In this document: piece after piece, positions 1-8,553 of the stretch
Position numbering within the stretch: position 1 is the stretch's first letter
Layout of the letters: the number at the start of each line of letters is the position of its first letter
Source: Brachybacterium fresconis
GTDB taxonomy: Bacteria > Actinomycetota > Actinomycetes > Actinomycetales > Dermabacteraceae
DNA: 64,000 nt
Assembly: GCF_017876515.1 (NCBI RefSeq)
Contig: NZ_JAGIOC010000001.1
Span: 2,914,001-2,978,000, forward strand
Direction: 5' to 3'
Notes under the pieces: model-generated
Told to the model about the DNA's origin: nothing
The model's database searches: none
Seen by the model: only the letters and a program-made list of their open reading frames with translations
Position numbers and translations under genes: made by a program

Positions 1-1
1 C

Positions 2-553
2 GTCATCGCGGGAGCCGTCGGCGGGATCGTCGAGAAGCTGGTGGACTTCGCCACCGACGTCACCCTGGGCTTCCCCTTCCTCATCTTCGCCATCGCGCTC
101 AGCGCCCTGTTTCCGCTGGAGGCGCCTCGGGCCTTGCTGCTCACCCTGGTCATCGGCATATTCGGCTGGCCCGGGATAGCCCGCGTGGTCGCCGCGGAGA
201 CCCGCGTGATCGTGCGCCAGCCCTATGTCGTCGCCTCCCGCGTGATGGGCGCCCGCTTCGGGCACCTCTTTCGTCATCAGGTGCTCCCCAACGTCGCCTC
301 GACCGTGATCGTGTACTCGTGCATCTCGCTGCCGGGCAGGATCAGCGCGGAGGCCACCTTGTCCTTCCTGGGCGTCGGCGTGCTGCCGCCCACTCCGTCG
401 TGGGGCCGGTCAATCGGTGACGCCATCAGCTGGCTGCTCGTGGATCCCGCCTTTCTGCTGTTCCCCGCCGCGGCACTGTTCCTGGTGACCTTCTCCTTCA
501 ACATCCTCGGCGACACCCTGCGTGACGCCCTCGACCCCCGAGGGGTGCGCTGA
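2..553 (+). CDS. ABC importer permease, DppC/OppC type (5' partial)
   Basis: Inner-membrane permease of a peptide/nickel-type (SBP_bac_5) ABC importer. The frame is open from base 2, so the N-terminus lies outside the window. The visible part holds several hydrophobic segments, the EAA-type cytoplasmic loop (around SRVMGARFGHLFRHQVLPN) that docks the ATPase, and the typical DppC ending LGDTLRDALDPR. Its stop overlaps the next start (TGATG at 551-555), so it is translationally coupled to the second permease. The permease order is C before B, the reverse of the common dpp order. The substrate cannot be read from the sequence. Confidence 0.9.
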   Translation, partial: VIAGAVGGIVEKLVDFATDVTLGFPFLIFAIALSALFPLEAPRALLLTLVIGIFGWPGIARVVAAETRVIVRQPYVVASRVMGARFGHLFRHQVLPNVASTVIVYSCISLPGRISAEATLSFLGVGVLPPTPSWGRSIGDAISWLLVDPAFLLFPAAALFLVTFSFNILGDTLRDALDPRGVR

Positions 554-1602
554 TGCTCCTCTCCCTGCAGCGCGTCGCCCGCAGCCTGGGCGTGCTCCTC
601 GTCGTCGTCGCCCTCACCTTCGCGATCTTCTACGTCGCCCCGATCGATCCCGCGCTGCGCATGTGCGGAAAACCCTGCTCCCCGGAGGACCTCGAGGCCG
701 CCCGCGGCTTCATGGGGTTCGACCAGCCCTGGTGGATCCAGCTGGGGACGTTCCTGATGGCGATCGTCACCGGGCGCACCTTCGGCTCGGCCGACGTCGT
801 CGTCGAGTGCGCGGCTCCCTGCCTCGGGTACTCCTTCCAGCTGCACCAGCCGGTGACCAGCCTGCTCGCTGACCGTTTCCCGATCTCCCTCTCGATCGCG
901 CTCGGAGCCGTCGCCCTGCAGGCAGCGTTCGGCATCGCCGCCGGCGTGCTGGCCGCACGCCGACAGGGCGGCCCGCTGGATCGGATCGTGACCGGGGTGT
1001 CCGTCGTCGCCGCTTCGGCCCCCGCCTTCGTCGTGGGGCTGCTCGCCGTGGTGGTGTTCGCGTTGCGTCTGGGCCTCCTCCCGAGCGGTGGGTACGAGCC
1101 CTTCACCGACGGCCCGCTCCAGTGGGCACGCCACCTGGTGCTGCCCTGGGCGACCCTCGCCTTCCTCAACGGCGCCATCTACGCACGGCTCGTGCGGTCC
1201 TCGATGATCGAGCAGCTCGGCCTGGACTACGTGCGCACCGCGCGTGCCACCGGACTATCCGAGCGGCGCATCGACGGGTACGCGCTGCGCAACCTCGCCC
1301 TGCCGCTGACCACGCTCATCGCCCTCGACCTCGGTGCACTCCTCGGAGGCACCGTCATCACCGAGCGGATCTTCGGCCAACCCGGCCTGGGGGCGCTGCT
1401 GCTCGATGCGACCTCCACCGCCGACCTCCCGGTCATCGTCGGCACCACCCTCGTGGGCTCACTGCTCATCGTGCTCGCGAACCTCGGTGCCGATCTCGCC
1501 CGCCCTCTGCTGGACCGACGCCTCGCCCGCGGCGGCCGCTCCTCGCGCCGCCCCACAGCCACCACCCCGTCTGCTCAGAACCCTCAGGAGAATCCTTCAT
1601 GA
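553..1602 (+). CDS. ABC importer permease, DppB/OppB type
   Basis: Second transmembrane subunit of the importer, 349 aa, a normal length for DppB. It opens with an N-terminal membrane helix (LGVLLVVVALTFAIFYVAP), carries a periplasmic region with four cysteines (around MCGKPC and ECAAPC), and then the membrane core with an EAA loop (DYVRTARATGLSERRI). The four cysteines in the external loop are less usual and could form disulfides; that is inference. The ATG lies inside the previous stop and its own stop overlaps the lipoprotein start (ATGA at 1599-1602), so all four genes read as one transcript. Confidence 0.92.
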   Translation: MLLSLQRVARSLGVLLVVVALTFAIFYVAPIDPALRMCGKPCSPEDLEAARGFMGFDQPWWIQLGTFLMAIVTGRTFGSADVVVECAAPCLGYSFQLHQPVTSLLADRFPISLSIALGAVALQAAFGIAAGVLAARRQGGPLDRIVTGVSVVAASAPAFVVGLLAVVVFALRLGLLPSGGYEPFTDGPLQWARHLVLPWATLAFLNGAIYARLVRSSMIEQLGLDYVRTARATGLSERRIDGYALRNLALPLTTLIALDLGALLGGTVITERIFGQPGLGALLLDATSTADLPVIVGTTLVGSLLIVLANLGADLARPLLDRRLARGGRSSRRPTATTPSAQNPQENPS

Positions 1603-3269
1603 CCACGGCATCCTTCACGCGACGCGGCATCCTCGTCGCCACCCCGCTCGTGCTCGGCGCCGGAACCCTCGCCGCCTGCTCGAACAGCGGGTCCGCCAGC
1701 TCCCCCGACGACGGCGGCAAGAACGGGGGCACCCTGACCATCTTCACCACCGGTGAGGAGATGAGCTTCGACCCCGCGACCAGCCAGAACCTCGCGATCA
1801 CCACGCTGGGGCTGACAGCGCGTCGGCTCACCTCCTGGAAGACCCCGGCCGACGCCCCCACCGAGCTGATCCCAGATCTCGCGACCGACGTCGGCACCCC
1901 GTCGAAGGGCGGCCAGACCTGGACCTTCACCCTGCAGGAGGGCCTGCAGTTCGAAGACGGCACCCCGATCACCGCCGGCACCGTCAAGTACGGCCTCGAG
2001 CGGTCGTTCGCCTCCGAGCTCACCGGCGGACTCACTTATCACAAGGTGCTGCTCGAGGGCGGCGCCGACTACGCCGGTCCGTTCTCCGACGAGCACCTCG
2101 ACTCGATCGAGACGCCCGACGACCTCACCCTCGTCTTCCACCTCAACCGCCCCTACGGCGACTTCGGCTGGATCGCCTCGACCCCGGCGTTCGCACCGGT
2201 CCCCGAGGACTCAGGCGAGCCCGAGACCTATGCGACCGAACCCGTCGCCAGTGGCCCCTACCGGCTCGAGTCCTACTCCCCGGGCAGCCACGCCACACTG
2301 GTGCGCAACGAGACGTGGGACGTCGAGACCGATCAGGCCCGCCTCGGCGGCCCCGACTCGATCGAGTTCTCCCTCGCCCAGGACGCGAGCGTCGTCGCGC
2401 AAGCGATCATCGCCGACCGTTCGGACTCCCAGGACGCGTTCCTGGCGAGCTTCGTGCCCACGGCCCAGCTGGTCCAGGCCCAGAACGATCCGAACGTCGG
2501 CGACCGTCTGGTCACCTCCGGCCCTGGCGCGCTCGAGTACCTGGCGCTGAACACGGAGTCCGATGCGCTGAAGGACGTCAAGGTCCGCCAGGCCATCCAG
2601 TACGCCGTGGACAAGGAGGCCTACCGCACCGCCAAGGGCGGCGAGATCTCCGGCGACTACGCGACCACGCTGATCACCCCGGGCATCGCCGGCCGTGAGG
2701 AGTACTCGCTGTACGCGGACGATCCCACCGGTGACGTGGACCAGGCCACCGCGCTGCTCGAGGAGACCGGCGCCGGAGACCTGACCCTGCGCCTGGTCAT
2801 CACCGACGACCAGACCGGCACCGCCGAGTCCGTCCAGCAGGGCCTCAAGCGCGCCGGGATCACCGTGACGATCCAGCCGCTGGACGAGAACGCCTACTCC
2901 TCCGAGGTCACCGCCGGCGATGGCAGCGCCTACGACCTGGTGCTCAGCTCGTGGCAGCCGGATGTCCCCTCGCCGAACGCGAACCTCACCCCGCTGTTCG
3001 ACTCCAGCCAGATCGGGCACGGCAACTACAACCTCGCTCGCTACGACAACCCGGACGTGGATGCGGCGATCCTCGAGGCCTCCTCGACGCTCGACCCCGA
3101 GGAGGCGCACGCGAAGTGGGCCGCCGTGGATCAGCAGATCCTCGAGGACTCACCGGTGGTGCCGCTGATCTACTCGAAGAACTCGTTCATCCACGGCTCC
3201 GGCGTGGAGAAGTTCGTGATCGGCGAGTTCCCGGCCTACCCGAACTACCTCACGGTGGAGCTCGGCTGA
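1599..3269 (+). CDS. ABC importer substrate-binding lipoprotein (SBP family 5)
   Basis: Extracellular solute-binding lipoprotein of the peptide/opine/nickel class, 556 aa. The signal peptide has an RR pair (TRRGILVATPLVLGAG) and a lipobox LAAC near residue 27, so export and lipid anchoring on the outer face of the membrane are expected. The mature part shows the family pattern: a start like GGTLTIFTTGEEMSFDPA, then WTFTLQEGLQFEDGTPITA. The ATG at 1599 is chosen because it starts the signal peptide, has AGGAG just upstream, and overlaps the permease stop; the longer frame to 1122 is an antisense-like shadow over the permease. The ligand is unknown. Confidence 0.93.
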   Translation: MTTASFTRRGILVATPLVLGAGTLAACSNSGSASSPDDGGKNGGTLTIFTTGEEMSFDPATSQNLAITTLGLTARRLTSWKTPADAPTELIPDLATDVGTPSKGGQTWTFTLQEGLQFEDGTPITAGTVKYGLERSFASELTGGLTYHKVLLEGGADYAGPFSDEHLDSIETPDDLTLVFHLNRPYGDFGWIASTPAFAPVPEDSGEPETYATEPVASGPYRLESYSPGSHATLVRNETWDVETDQARLGGPDSIEFSLAQDASVVAQAIIADRSDSQDAFLASFVPTAQLVQAQNDPNVGDRLVTSGPGALEYLALNTESDALKDVKVRQAIQYAVDKEAYRTAKGGEISGDYATTLITPGIAGREEYSLYADDPTGDVDQATALLEETGAGDLTLRLVITDDQTGTAESVQQGLKRAGITVTIQPLDENAYSSEVTAGDGSAYDLVLSSWQPDVPSPNANLTPLFDSSQIGHGNYNLARYDNPDVDAAILEASSTLDPEEAHAKWAAVDQQILEDSPVVPLIYSKNSFIHGSGVEKFVIGEFPAYPNYLTVELG

Positions 3270-4903
3270 TGAGCACCGCCGACGAGCTCCTGGTCCTCCA
3301 TGACCTGCAGGTGAGTATCGCCGGCCGGTCCATCGTGACCGGCTTGGACCTCACCGTGCGCGCGGGGAGGATCACCGCGCTGGTGGGCGAGTCGGGATCC
3401 GGCAAGAGCATGACGGCGCTGGCCACGATCGGGCTCCAACCGCGCGGCGCCGAGGCGCGGGGCGGCGCCCGGCTGGACGGTGATGAGCTCGTCGGCCGTT
3501 CCGCCCCGGAGATGCGGCAGATCCGGTCCGGGCGGATCGGGATGATCTTCCAGGAGCCGGGGCAGTCCCTGTCCCCGGTGATGAAGGTGTCCACCGGCTT
3601 CCGGCATGGCCTCGCCGTGCGCGAGGGCATCCGCTCCCGGGCGCATGCCGCGCAGCGCACCCGCGAGCTGCTGGCCTCCGTCGGCCTGCCGGACCCGGAC
3701 CGCACCGCCGCCTCCTACCCGCACGAGCTCTCCGGCGGCGAACTGCAGCGCGTGGTCATCGCCCTTGCGCTGAGCGGCGATCCGTCGCTGCTGATCGCCG
3801 ACGAGCCCACCACCGCGCTCGACGTCACCGTGCAGCGCGGGATCCTCGAGCTGCTGGTGAGGATCGTGCGGGAGCGGCAGATCGGGATCCTGCTCATCAC
3901 CCATGACATGGGCGTGGTGGGCGAGATCGCCGACGAGGTCGTGGTGCTCAAGGACGGCGACGTGGTGGAGACGGGACCGGTGCGCCAGGTGCTCTCCGCG
4001 CCCGATGCCCCGTACACGCAGGCCCTGCTGTCCGCCGTTCCGCGGCTCGCCGAGAGCCTCGAGCGGGCCGACGGGGGAGCGGTGCCGGAGCAGCGGGAGG
4101 GCGAGCATCCCGTCGTCCGCGTCGAGGGACTGACCGTGGAGTACCACCGTCGCGGCGGCTCGCACCGGGCGCTCGAGGATGTCGGCACGGAGATCCGGCG
4201 CGGGGAGATCCACGGCCTGGTCGGCGAGTCCGGCTCCGGTAAGTCCACGTGGGGGAAGGCTCTCGCGGGCCTGGTCCCGGCGCAGGCGCGCACCCTCGAG
4301 ATCGAGGGCGTCGACCCGCGCACGCTCGGCGCCGCGCAGCGTCGGGCGGCGTACGCGCGGGTGGGGCTCGTGTTCCAGGACCCCGCCTCCTCGCTGAACC
4401 CGCGCCGCACCGTGGGCTGGAGCATCGGGGAGCCGCTGCAGCTGGCCGGCGGCATCTCGCGCACCGACATCGCGAGGCGCGTGAAGCGGGCGCTGGAGAT
4501 CGTGCATCTGCCTGCCTCGTACGTCAGCCGGCTGCCGCATGAGCTCTCGGGCGGTCAGCGCCAGCGGGTCTCGATCGCCCGCGCCCTGATCCTCGAGCCG
4601 GCCCTGCTCATCGCCGACGAGCCCACCAGCGCCCTGGACGTCACCATCCAGGCGCACGTGATCGACGTGCTGCGCGACGCGATCGAGGAGACCCGCTTCG
4701 CCTGCGTGTTCATCAGCCACGACCTGGCCGTGGTCGGGACCCTCGCCGATCGCGTGACGGTGCTGCAGGCCGGGAAGGCGGTCGAGCAGGGCGCCGCGCG
4801 CGATGTCCTCGGGAACCCGCAGCACGAGTACACGCGCACCCTGCTCGCGAGCGTGCCCGACCCCGCCCGGCGGCTGCGCGCCGGCGACCGGCCGGCCGCG
4901 TAG
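3269..4903 (+). CDS. Fused double ATPase of peptide-type ABC importer (DppD-DppF)
   Basis: Two ABC ATPase domains in one 544-aa chain, replacing the usual separate DppD and DppF. Domain 1 shows Walker A GESGSGKS, signature LSGGELQR and Walker B LLIADEPTTALDV; domain 2 shows GESGSGKST, LSGGQRQR and LLIADEPTSALDV. Each is followed by the oligopeptide-type tail (APDAPYTQALLSAVP, NPQHEYTRTLLASVP). The start overlaps the lipoprotein stop (TGATG). It completes the importer and is the last gene of the operon; a hairpin follows at 4970. Fused versions are common in Actinobacteria. Confidence 0.94.
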   Translation: MSTADELLVLHDLQVSIAGRSIVTGLDLTVRAGRITALVGESGSGKSMTALATIGLQPRGAEARGGARLDGDELVGRSAPEMRQIRSGRIGMIFQEPGQSLSPVMKVSTGFRHGLAVREGIRSRAHAAQRTRELLASVGLPDPDRTAASYPHELSGGELQRVVIALALSGDPSLLIADEPTTALDVTVQRGILELLVRIVRERQIGILLITHDMGVVGEIADEVVVLKDGDVVETGPVRQVLSAPDAPYTQALLSAVPRLAESLERADGGAVPEQREGEHPVVRVEGLTVEYHRRGGSHRALEDVGTEIRRGEIHGLVGESGSGKSTWGKALAGLVPAQARTLEIEGVDPRTLGAAQRRAAYARVGLVFQDPASSLNPRRTVGWSIGEPLQLAGGISRTDIARRVKRALEIVHLPASYVSRLPHELSGGQRQRVSIARALILEPALLIADEPTSALDVTIQAHVIDVLRDAIEETRFACVFISHDLAVVGTLADRVTVLQAGKAVEQGAARDVLGNPQHEYTRTLLASVPDPARRLRAGDRPAA

Positions 4904-4969
4904 ACCCGGACGGCAGGGCAGACCCGGACGGCGCGCCAGCCGAGCGGGCCACGTGCGCCGTTGCCGTGC

Positions 4970-5017
4970 GCCGTTGTGCGCTCCGCTTCCACACATGGAA
5001 GCACAGCGCACAACGGC
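4970..5017. terminator. Composite hairpin between convergent genes
   Basis: Two 22-nt arms (from GCCGTTGTGCGCT and ending GCTTCCA) close a CACA loop. Pairing is broken only by a symmetric 2-nt internal loop just below the GCTTCCA/TGGAAGC tip. It lies between the ABC operon and the leftward oxidoreductase gene, so it can serve as a two-way terminator. No T-tract is present. The tip and the internal-loop position are shared with 30128-30175 and 25347-25404. Confidence 0.7.
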
Positions 5018-5029
5018 GGACGGCCCCTG

Positions 5030-5157
5030 CCGCCACGAGCCAGGCATCCACGAGCCTGGCCCCACGAGCCTGCCCCCACGAGCCTGCCCTCACGAGGTGC
5101 CCGGAAGCCGGCAGGACGCTGTGGGCACCGGGGCGGTGTGGGCACCGGGGCGGTGCA
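5030..5157. repeat. Short GC-rich tandem repeats
   Basis: After the hairpin the gap holds about four imperfect copies of a unit like CCACGAGCCTGCC and then two copies of GTGGGCACCGGGGCG. No coding or regulatory meaning is evident. Confidence 0.6.
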
Positions 5158-5159
5158 GG

Positions 5160-6323
5160 TCAGACCGCCGGCACGGCCTCCCACGCCCGGGACGCCGCGG
5201 ACCGCACCACGGCCTCGCACACCTCGGCCGCCGCGAGCCCGTCGGCCGCGTTCGGCGCGAGCTGCGTGCCATGGGCGACGTCGGAGAGGAATTCCGCCGC
5301 CTCGATGGTCTTGAGGTCGTCGAAGCTCATGGGGATGCCGGGGCCCGGCTGGAAGCGGGAGTACTCGCCGTGACCGGGGCCGGCCAGCACCGTGGTGTAA
5401 CCGTGCTCGCTGCCGCCCTCGCCGAGCATCACCTCGAACTCGTTCATCCGGGTGAAGGACCAGCGGGCCGAGCCCTCGGTGCCGAACAGCTCCAGGGCGT
5501 AGTCGCTGCGGTGGCCGCGCGCCACGCGGGAGGACTCCATCGTCGCGTGGGCCCCGCCGGACAGATGCGCGAGCGCCGCGACCCAGTCCTCGTTCTGCAC
5601 CGGACCGCGTTCGCTGCCCACCTCGATGCCGCCGTGGCCGACCCCCGCGGAGGTGGGGATCGGACGCTCGGGGATGAACACGTCCGAGGTGGCGGTGACC
5701 TCGGCAATGTGCTGACCGGTCACGTAGGAGACCAGGTCCGCGCCGTGGGAGAGCAGATCTCCGATCACGCCGCTGCCCGCCTTGTCCCGGTCGTAGCGCC
5801 AGGTCAGCGGACCATCGGGGGAGGAGGCGTAGTCGGCGTTCAGCCAGCAGCGCACGTTCGTGATCCGGCCCAGGCTCCCGTCGGCCACCAGGGAGCGCAG
5901 GTGCTGGACGGCCGGCGCATGGCGGTAGTTGAAGCCGACGGCCGTGGCCACCCCGGCGGCGGCCGCGGCGTCGTGGATCTGGCGGGACTGCTGCGCGGAG
6001 ACGCCCATCGGCTTCTCGATCCAGAAGGGCTTGCCGGCCTCGGCCGCCTTGACCGCGAAATCGCGGTGCAGGAAATTCGGCGAGCAGATCGAGACGGCCT
6101 CGACCTCGGGATCGGCGAGCACCTCGTCGATGCTCGCCACTGCCTTGTCGAACCCGAACTGCTCGGTGGCAGCGTGCTGGTTCGCCTCCAGCGGGTCCGC
6201 CGCGACCACCAGGCGCGGCCGCACGCCGAGCTCGGGGAAGCGGGACGGGATCCGCTGGTAGGACGTGGCGTGCAGACGTCCCATCCAGCCGAGGCTGACG
6301 ACGCCGATGCCGATGTCTTCCAT
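5160..6323 (-). CDS. Gfo/Idh/MocA family NAD(P)-dependent oxidoreductase
   Basis: Cytoplasmic sugar/inositol-type dehydrogenase, 387 aa. The N-terminal Rossmann fold starts IGIGVVSLGWMGRLHA, and the EKP motif (FWIEKPMGVS) carries the lysine typical of the family; the C-terminal half is the GFO/IDH/MocA alpha/beta domain. The ATG at 6323 is chosen for the GGGGAG five bases upstream; a GTG at 6329 overlapping the previous stop (GTGA) is an alternative that adds VS. It follows a TIM-barrel isomerase gene in the same direction, a pairing common in inositol and rare-sugar pathways. The substrate is unknown; inositol or an isomer is the contextual guess. Confidence 0.9.
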   Translation of the reverse strand: MEDIGIGVVSLGWMGRLHATSYQRIPSRFPELGVRPRLVVAADPLEANQHAATEQFGFDKAVASIDEVLADPEVEAVSICSPNFLHRDFAVKAAEAGKPFWIEKPMGVSAQQSRQIHDAAAAAGVATAVGFNYRHAPAVQHLRSLVADGSLGRITNVRCWLNADYASSPDGPLTWRYDRDKAGSGVIGDLLSHGADLVSYVTGQHIAEVTATSDVFIPERPIPTSAGVGHGGIEVGSERGPVQNEDWVAALAHLSGGAHATMESSRVARGHRSDYALELFGTEGSARWSFTRMNEFEVMLGEGGSEHGYTTVLAGPGHGEYSRFQPGPGIPMSFDDLKTIEAAEFLSDVAHGTQLAPNAADGLAAAEVCEAVVRSAASRAWEAVPAV

Positions 6324-6325
6324 AC

Positions 6326-7195
6326 TCACTCCCCGTCGAACTCCGCGAGCAGGCGCTCGCGCATGCGCACATTGATCGCGTCGGCCTCCTCCTCCCAGCC
6401 GAACACGCACACGGACATCGGCCCGTCGTACTCGCGCTCGCGCAGGTAGGCGAAGGCGGCGTCCCAGTCGATCTCGCCGCGACCGATCTCGTTGTGCTGG
6501 TGGATGCGGGCGTCGACCCCGGGCGGGTTCATGATGTAGCGGTTGCCCACGTTGGCGGTGTGGTCGAAGACGTCCGCGATGTGCAGGTGCTTCAGGCGGT
6601 CCCCGGCGTAGTCCATCATCTCGCGCGGGTCGCGAGCGCCCTGGCCCAGGTGGTAGGCGTGCGGGAAGCAGAACTCGTAGTTCAGCCAGTCGCGGTCCAC
6701 GCCCCGGATGATCTGCACGGCCTGGTCGTTCTCCTCGACGAAGTCGTAGGGGTGCGCCTCGATCGTGCACTCCAGCCCGTACTTCTCGAAGACGGGGATC
6801 AGCTCCTCCATCGAGCGGTAGAACTGGTGCTCGCTCTGGAGCGCGCGGTTCGGGTCCCCGGAGAACTCGGTGGCGATCAGCGGCACCTCGAGGGCGTCGG
6901 CGATCTCCAGCATCCGCGTCCAGCTGCGCACCTGCGCCTGGCGCTCCTGCTCATCCGGGCTCGCCCAGTCGAAGACGGGGTTGAAGGTCCAGATCTTCAC
7001 CCCGGTGTCCTTCATCGCCTGCTTGACCTCGGCGATCTGGTGGCGATCCACCTTGGGGTAGTGGTGCCACTCGTGGAAGTCTGCGCGCGGGGACAGCTCG
7101 AGATAGTTGAAGCCGAGCTCGCGGGCCTTGTGCAGCTCCTCGGCGACCGAGAGGTGCGGGTGGTACATGCTCGGGTCCAGCAGGATCTTGACCAT
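6326..7195 (-). CDS. Sugar phosphate isomerase/epimerase (TIM barrel)
   Basis: 289-aa AP-endonuclease-2-type TIM barrel of the xylose isomerase-like class. Likely metal-binding positions are the Glu in CTIEAHPYDF, the downstream His residues (HAYH, HLHIAD) and the late acidic strand. It starts at ATG 7195 with AGGAGA upstream and overlaps the following oxidoreductase by four bases (if that gene uses its GTG). Enzymes of this class in inositol clusters act as inosose isomerases or dehydratases (IolI/IolE/IolH relatives). Which reaction applies here cannot be told from the sequence. Confidence 0.88.
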   Translation of the reverse strand: MVKILLDPSMYHPHLSVAEELHKARELGFNYLELSPRADFHEWHHYPKVDRHQIAEVKQAMKDTGVKIWTFNPVFDWASPDEQERQAQVRSWTRMLEIADALEVPLIATEFSGDPNRALQSEHQFYRSMEELIPVFEKYGLECTIEAHPYDFVEENDQAVQIIRGVDRDWLNYEFCFPHAYHLGQGARDPREMMDYAGDRLKHLHIADVFDHTANVGNRYIMNPPGVDARIHQHNEIGRGEIDWDAAFAYLREREYDGPMSVCVFGWEEEADAINVRMRERLLAEFDGE

Positions 7196-7273
7196 GGTGT
7201 CTCCTGAGGGGTCGGGCGGCCGACGGGGCGTCGTGCGCGATGCGGCGGGTGTGCGGGTCCGGTGGACCGGGGA

Positions 7274-8224
7274 TCACCTGATCCCGAGGCCGCACTCGGC
7301 CAGGAACTCACGGGTCGCGATCGCGTTGGGCAGCGGCAGACCGGGATCGCAGGGGTAGAGGTCCTGCTCGCAGATCACGTACAGCTCCTTGTCCATCGCT
7401 GCGAGCTTCGCGACCAGGTCCTTCATGTCCGGCAGGCCCTTCGGCGGGCACACCGAGGCGCCCTTGGCGACGGCCTCCCCGAAGGGCCAGTCCTTCTCGT
7501 GGGCCTCGCGGGTGAGGTCCGGGTCGAAGGCCTTGATGTGCACGTAACCGATGCGCTCGGGGTACTCGTCGATCATCGCCAGCGGATCGCCGCCGCCGTA
7601 GACGATGTGCCCGGTGTCCAGGCAGAAGCTCACCAGCTCCGGATCGGTGGCCTCGAAGATCGCGGCGATCTCCTCCGGGGTCTCGATGTGGCTGTCCCCG
7701 TGGGGGTGCAGCACCATCGTCAGCCCGTAGTCCTCCTTGAGCAGCTTGCCCAGGCGGTTGGCGTTGGTGACGTACCGTTTCCAGGCGTCTCCGGTGAGCT
7801 TGCGATCATCGGTGAACTCCCAGGTCTTGTCATCGCGGTACAGCGGCGGGAGGTGGACCATGTACTCCGCGCCGACGGCCGCGTGGGTCTCGGCGATCGC
7901 CCGGAAGGTCCGCTCCGTCTCCGCCCAGGCCTCCTCCTGGTGCAGGATCCCCCAGCCGGTGCCGGCGACCACCTGGAATCCGTGCTCGTCCATCACGGAC
8001 TGCAGCTGCCTCGCATCCTGGGGGAAATAGCCCCAGGGCCCGGTCTCCATGACGGAGAAGCCGGCCTCGGCCATCTCCCCGAGCGCCGTGCGCCAGGGGA
8101 TCTGCTTCTCGTCCTCGGGGAACCACACGCCCCACTGATCAGGGCACACCCCGATGGTGAGCTTGTCGAACGGCGGCTCGGGGTTGCGGGAACGGTCGGT
8201 GCGTGGGGCGTCGGTGGAGGTCAC
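7274..8224 (-). CDS. iolE: IolE-like inosose dehydratase / sugar phosphate isomerase
   Basis: 316-aa TIM-barrel protein. It closely follows the actinobacterial inosose dehydratase pattern: a start IGVCPDQWGVWFPEDEKQIPW, a central HPHGDSHIETPEEI, the CLDTGHIVYGGGDPL metal-binding segment and an ending EQDLYPCDPGLPLP. IolE would dehydrate 2-keto-myo-inositol to the trihydroxycyclohexanedione used by IolD, and iolD and iolA lie just upstream in the same direction. A GTG start at 8224 is chosen because AAGGAG lies seven bases ahead; upstream frame extension runs across an intergenic hairpin and antisense of iolA. The assignment to IolE rather than a close relative is probable, not certain. Confidence 0.72.
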   Translation of the reverse strand: MTSTDAPRTDRSRNPEPPFDKLTIGVCPDQWGVWFPEDEKQIPWRTALGEMAEAGFSVMETGPWGYFPQDARQLQSVMDEHGFQVVAGTGWGILHQEEAWAETERTFRAIAETHAAVGAEYMVHLPPLYRDDKTWEFTDDRKLTGDAWKRYVTNANRLGKLLKEDYGLTMVLHPHGDSHIETPEEIAAIFEATDPELVSFCLDTGHIVYGGGDPLAMIDEYPERIGYVHIKAFDPDLTREAHEKDWPFGEAVAKGASVCPPKGLPDMKDLVAKLAAMDKELYVICEQDLYPCDPGLPLPNAIATREFLAECGLGIR

Positions 8225-8553
8225 GGCGTTGCTCCTTCGATGGTCAGGGCGAGATTGTTCCGGACGGTGGGGTGGCGCGGGGCAAGGCGCGGCGGCTGGT
8301 GAGGGATGACAGAGCTGGTGAGGGATGACCGAGGGGTGACAGGGGGCGACGGACGGGCGACCGAGGGGTGACAGGGGAAGTAGTGGACTCCTTCGATCGG
8401 CCAACCCGTATGGGCGGTCGGCCGATCGACTACGTCCACTGCTTCCCCGGCCCCGCCGGCGGACCTGACGTGCCCGGCCCGGCGGCGGACCTGACGGGGA
8501 AGACTGTCGGGCCGGGCCGGGCCCGATGTGGCCGGGCCCGGCGGCGGCCGCCG
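8225..8553. other. Gap between iolA and iolE-like gene: repeats and hairpin
   Basis: This gap contains two copies of GACCGAGGGGTGACAGGGG (near 8327 and 8360), two copies of GGTGAGGGATGAC, the long hairpin at 8374-8448, and two copies of a unit like GGCGGACCTGACG on the iolA side. No credible reading frame is seen. A separate promoter for the iolE-like gene could lie here; none can be pinned down. Confidence 0.55.
8374..8448. terminator. Composite hairpin downstream of iolA
   Basis: The outer stem GGGGAAG-Y-AGTGGAC pairs with its complement at the far end with one G-U wobble. A 4x4 internal loop follows, then the inner stem TCGATCGGCC-R-ACC around a short loop. It lies after the stop of iolA (leftward), so a terminator or attenuator between iolA and the iolE-like gene is the simplest reading. 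Confidence 0.65.

Noticed and set aside
6321-6329. GTG 6329 as the start of the oxidoreductase
   Set aside because: It has a plausible GTGA overlap, but ATG 6323 has a better placed GGGGAG; kept as an alternative only.
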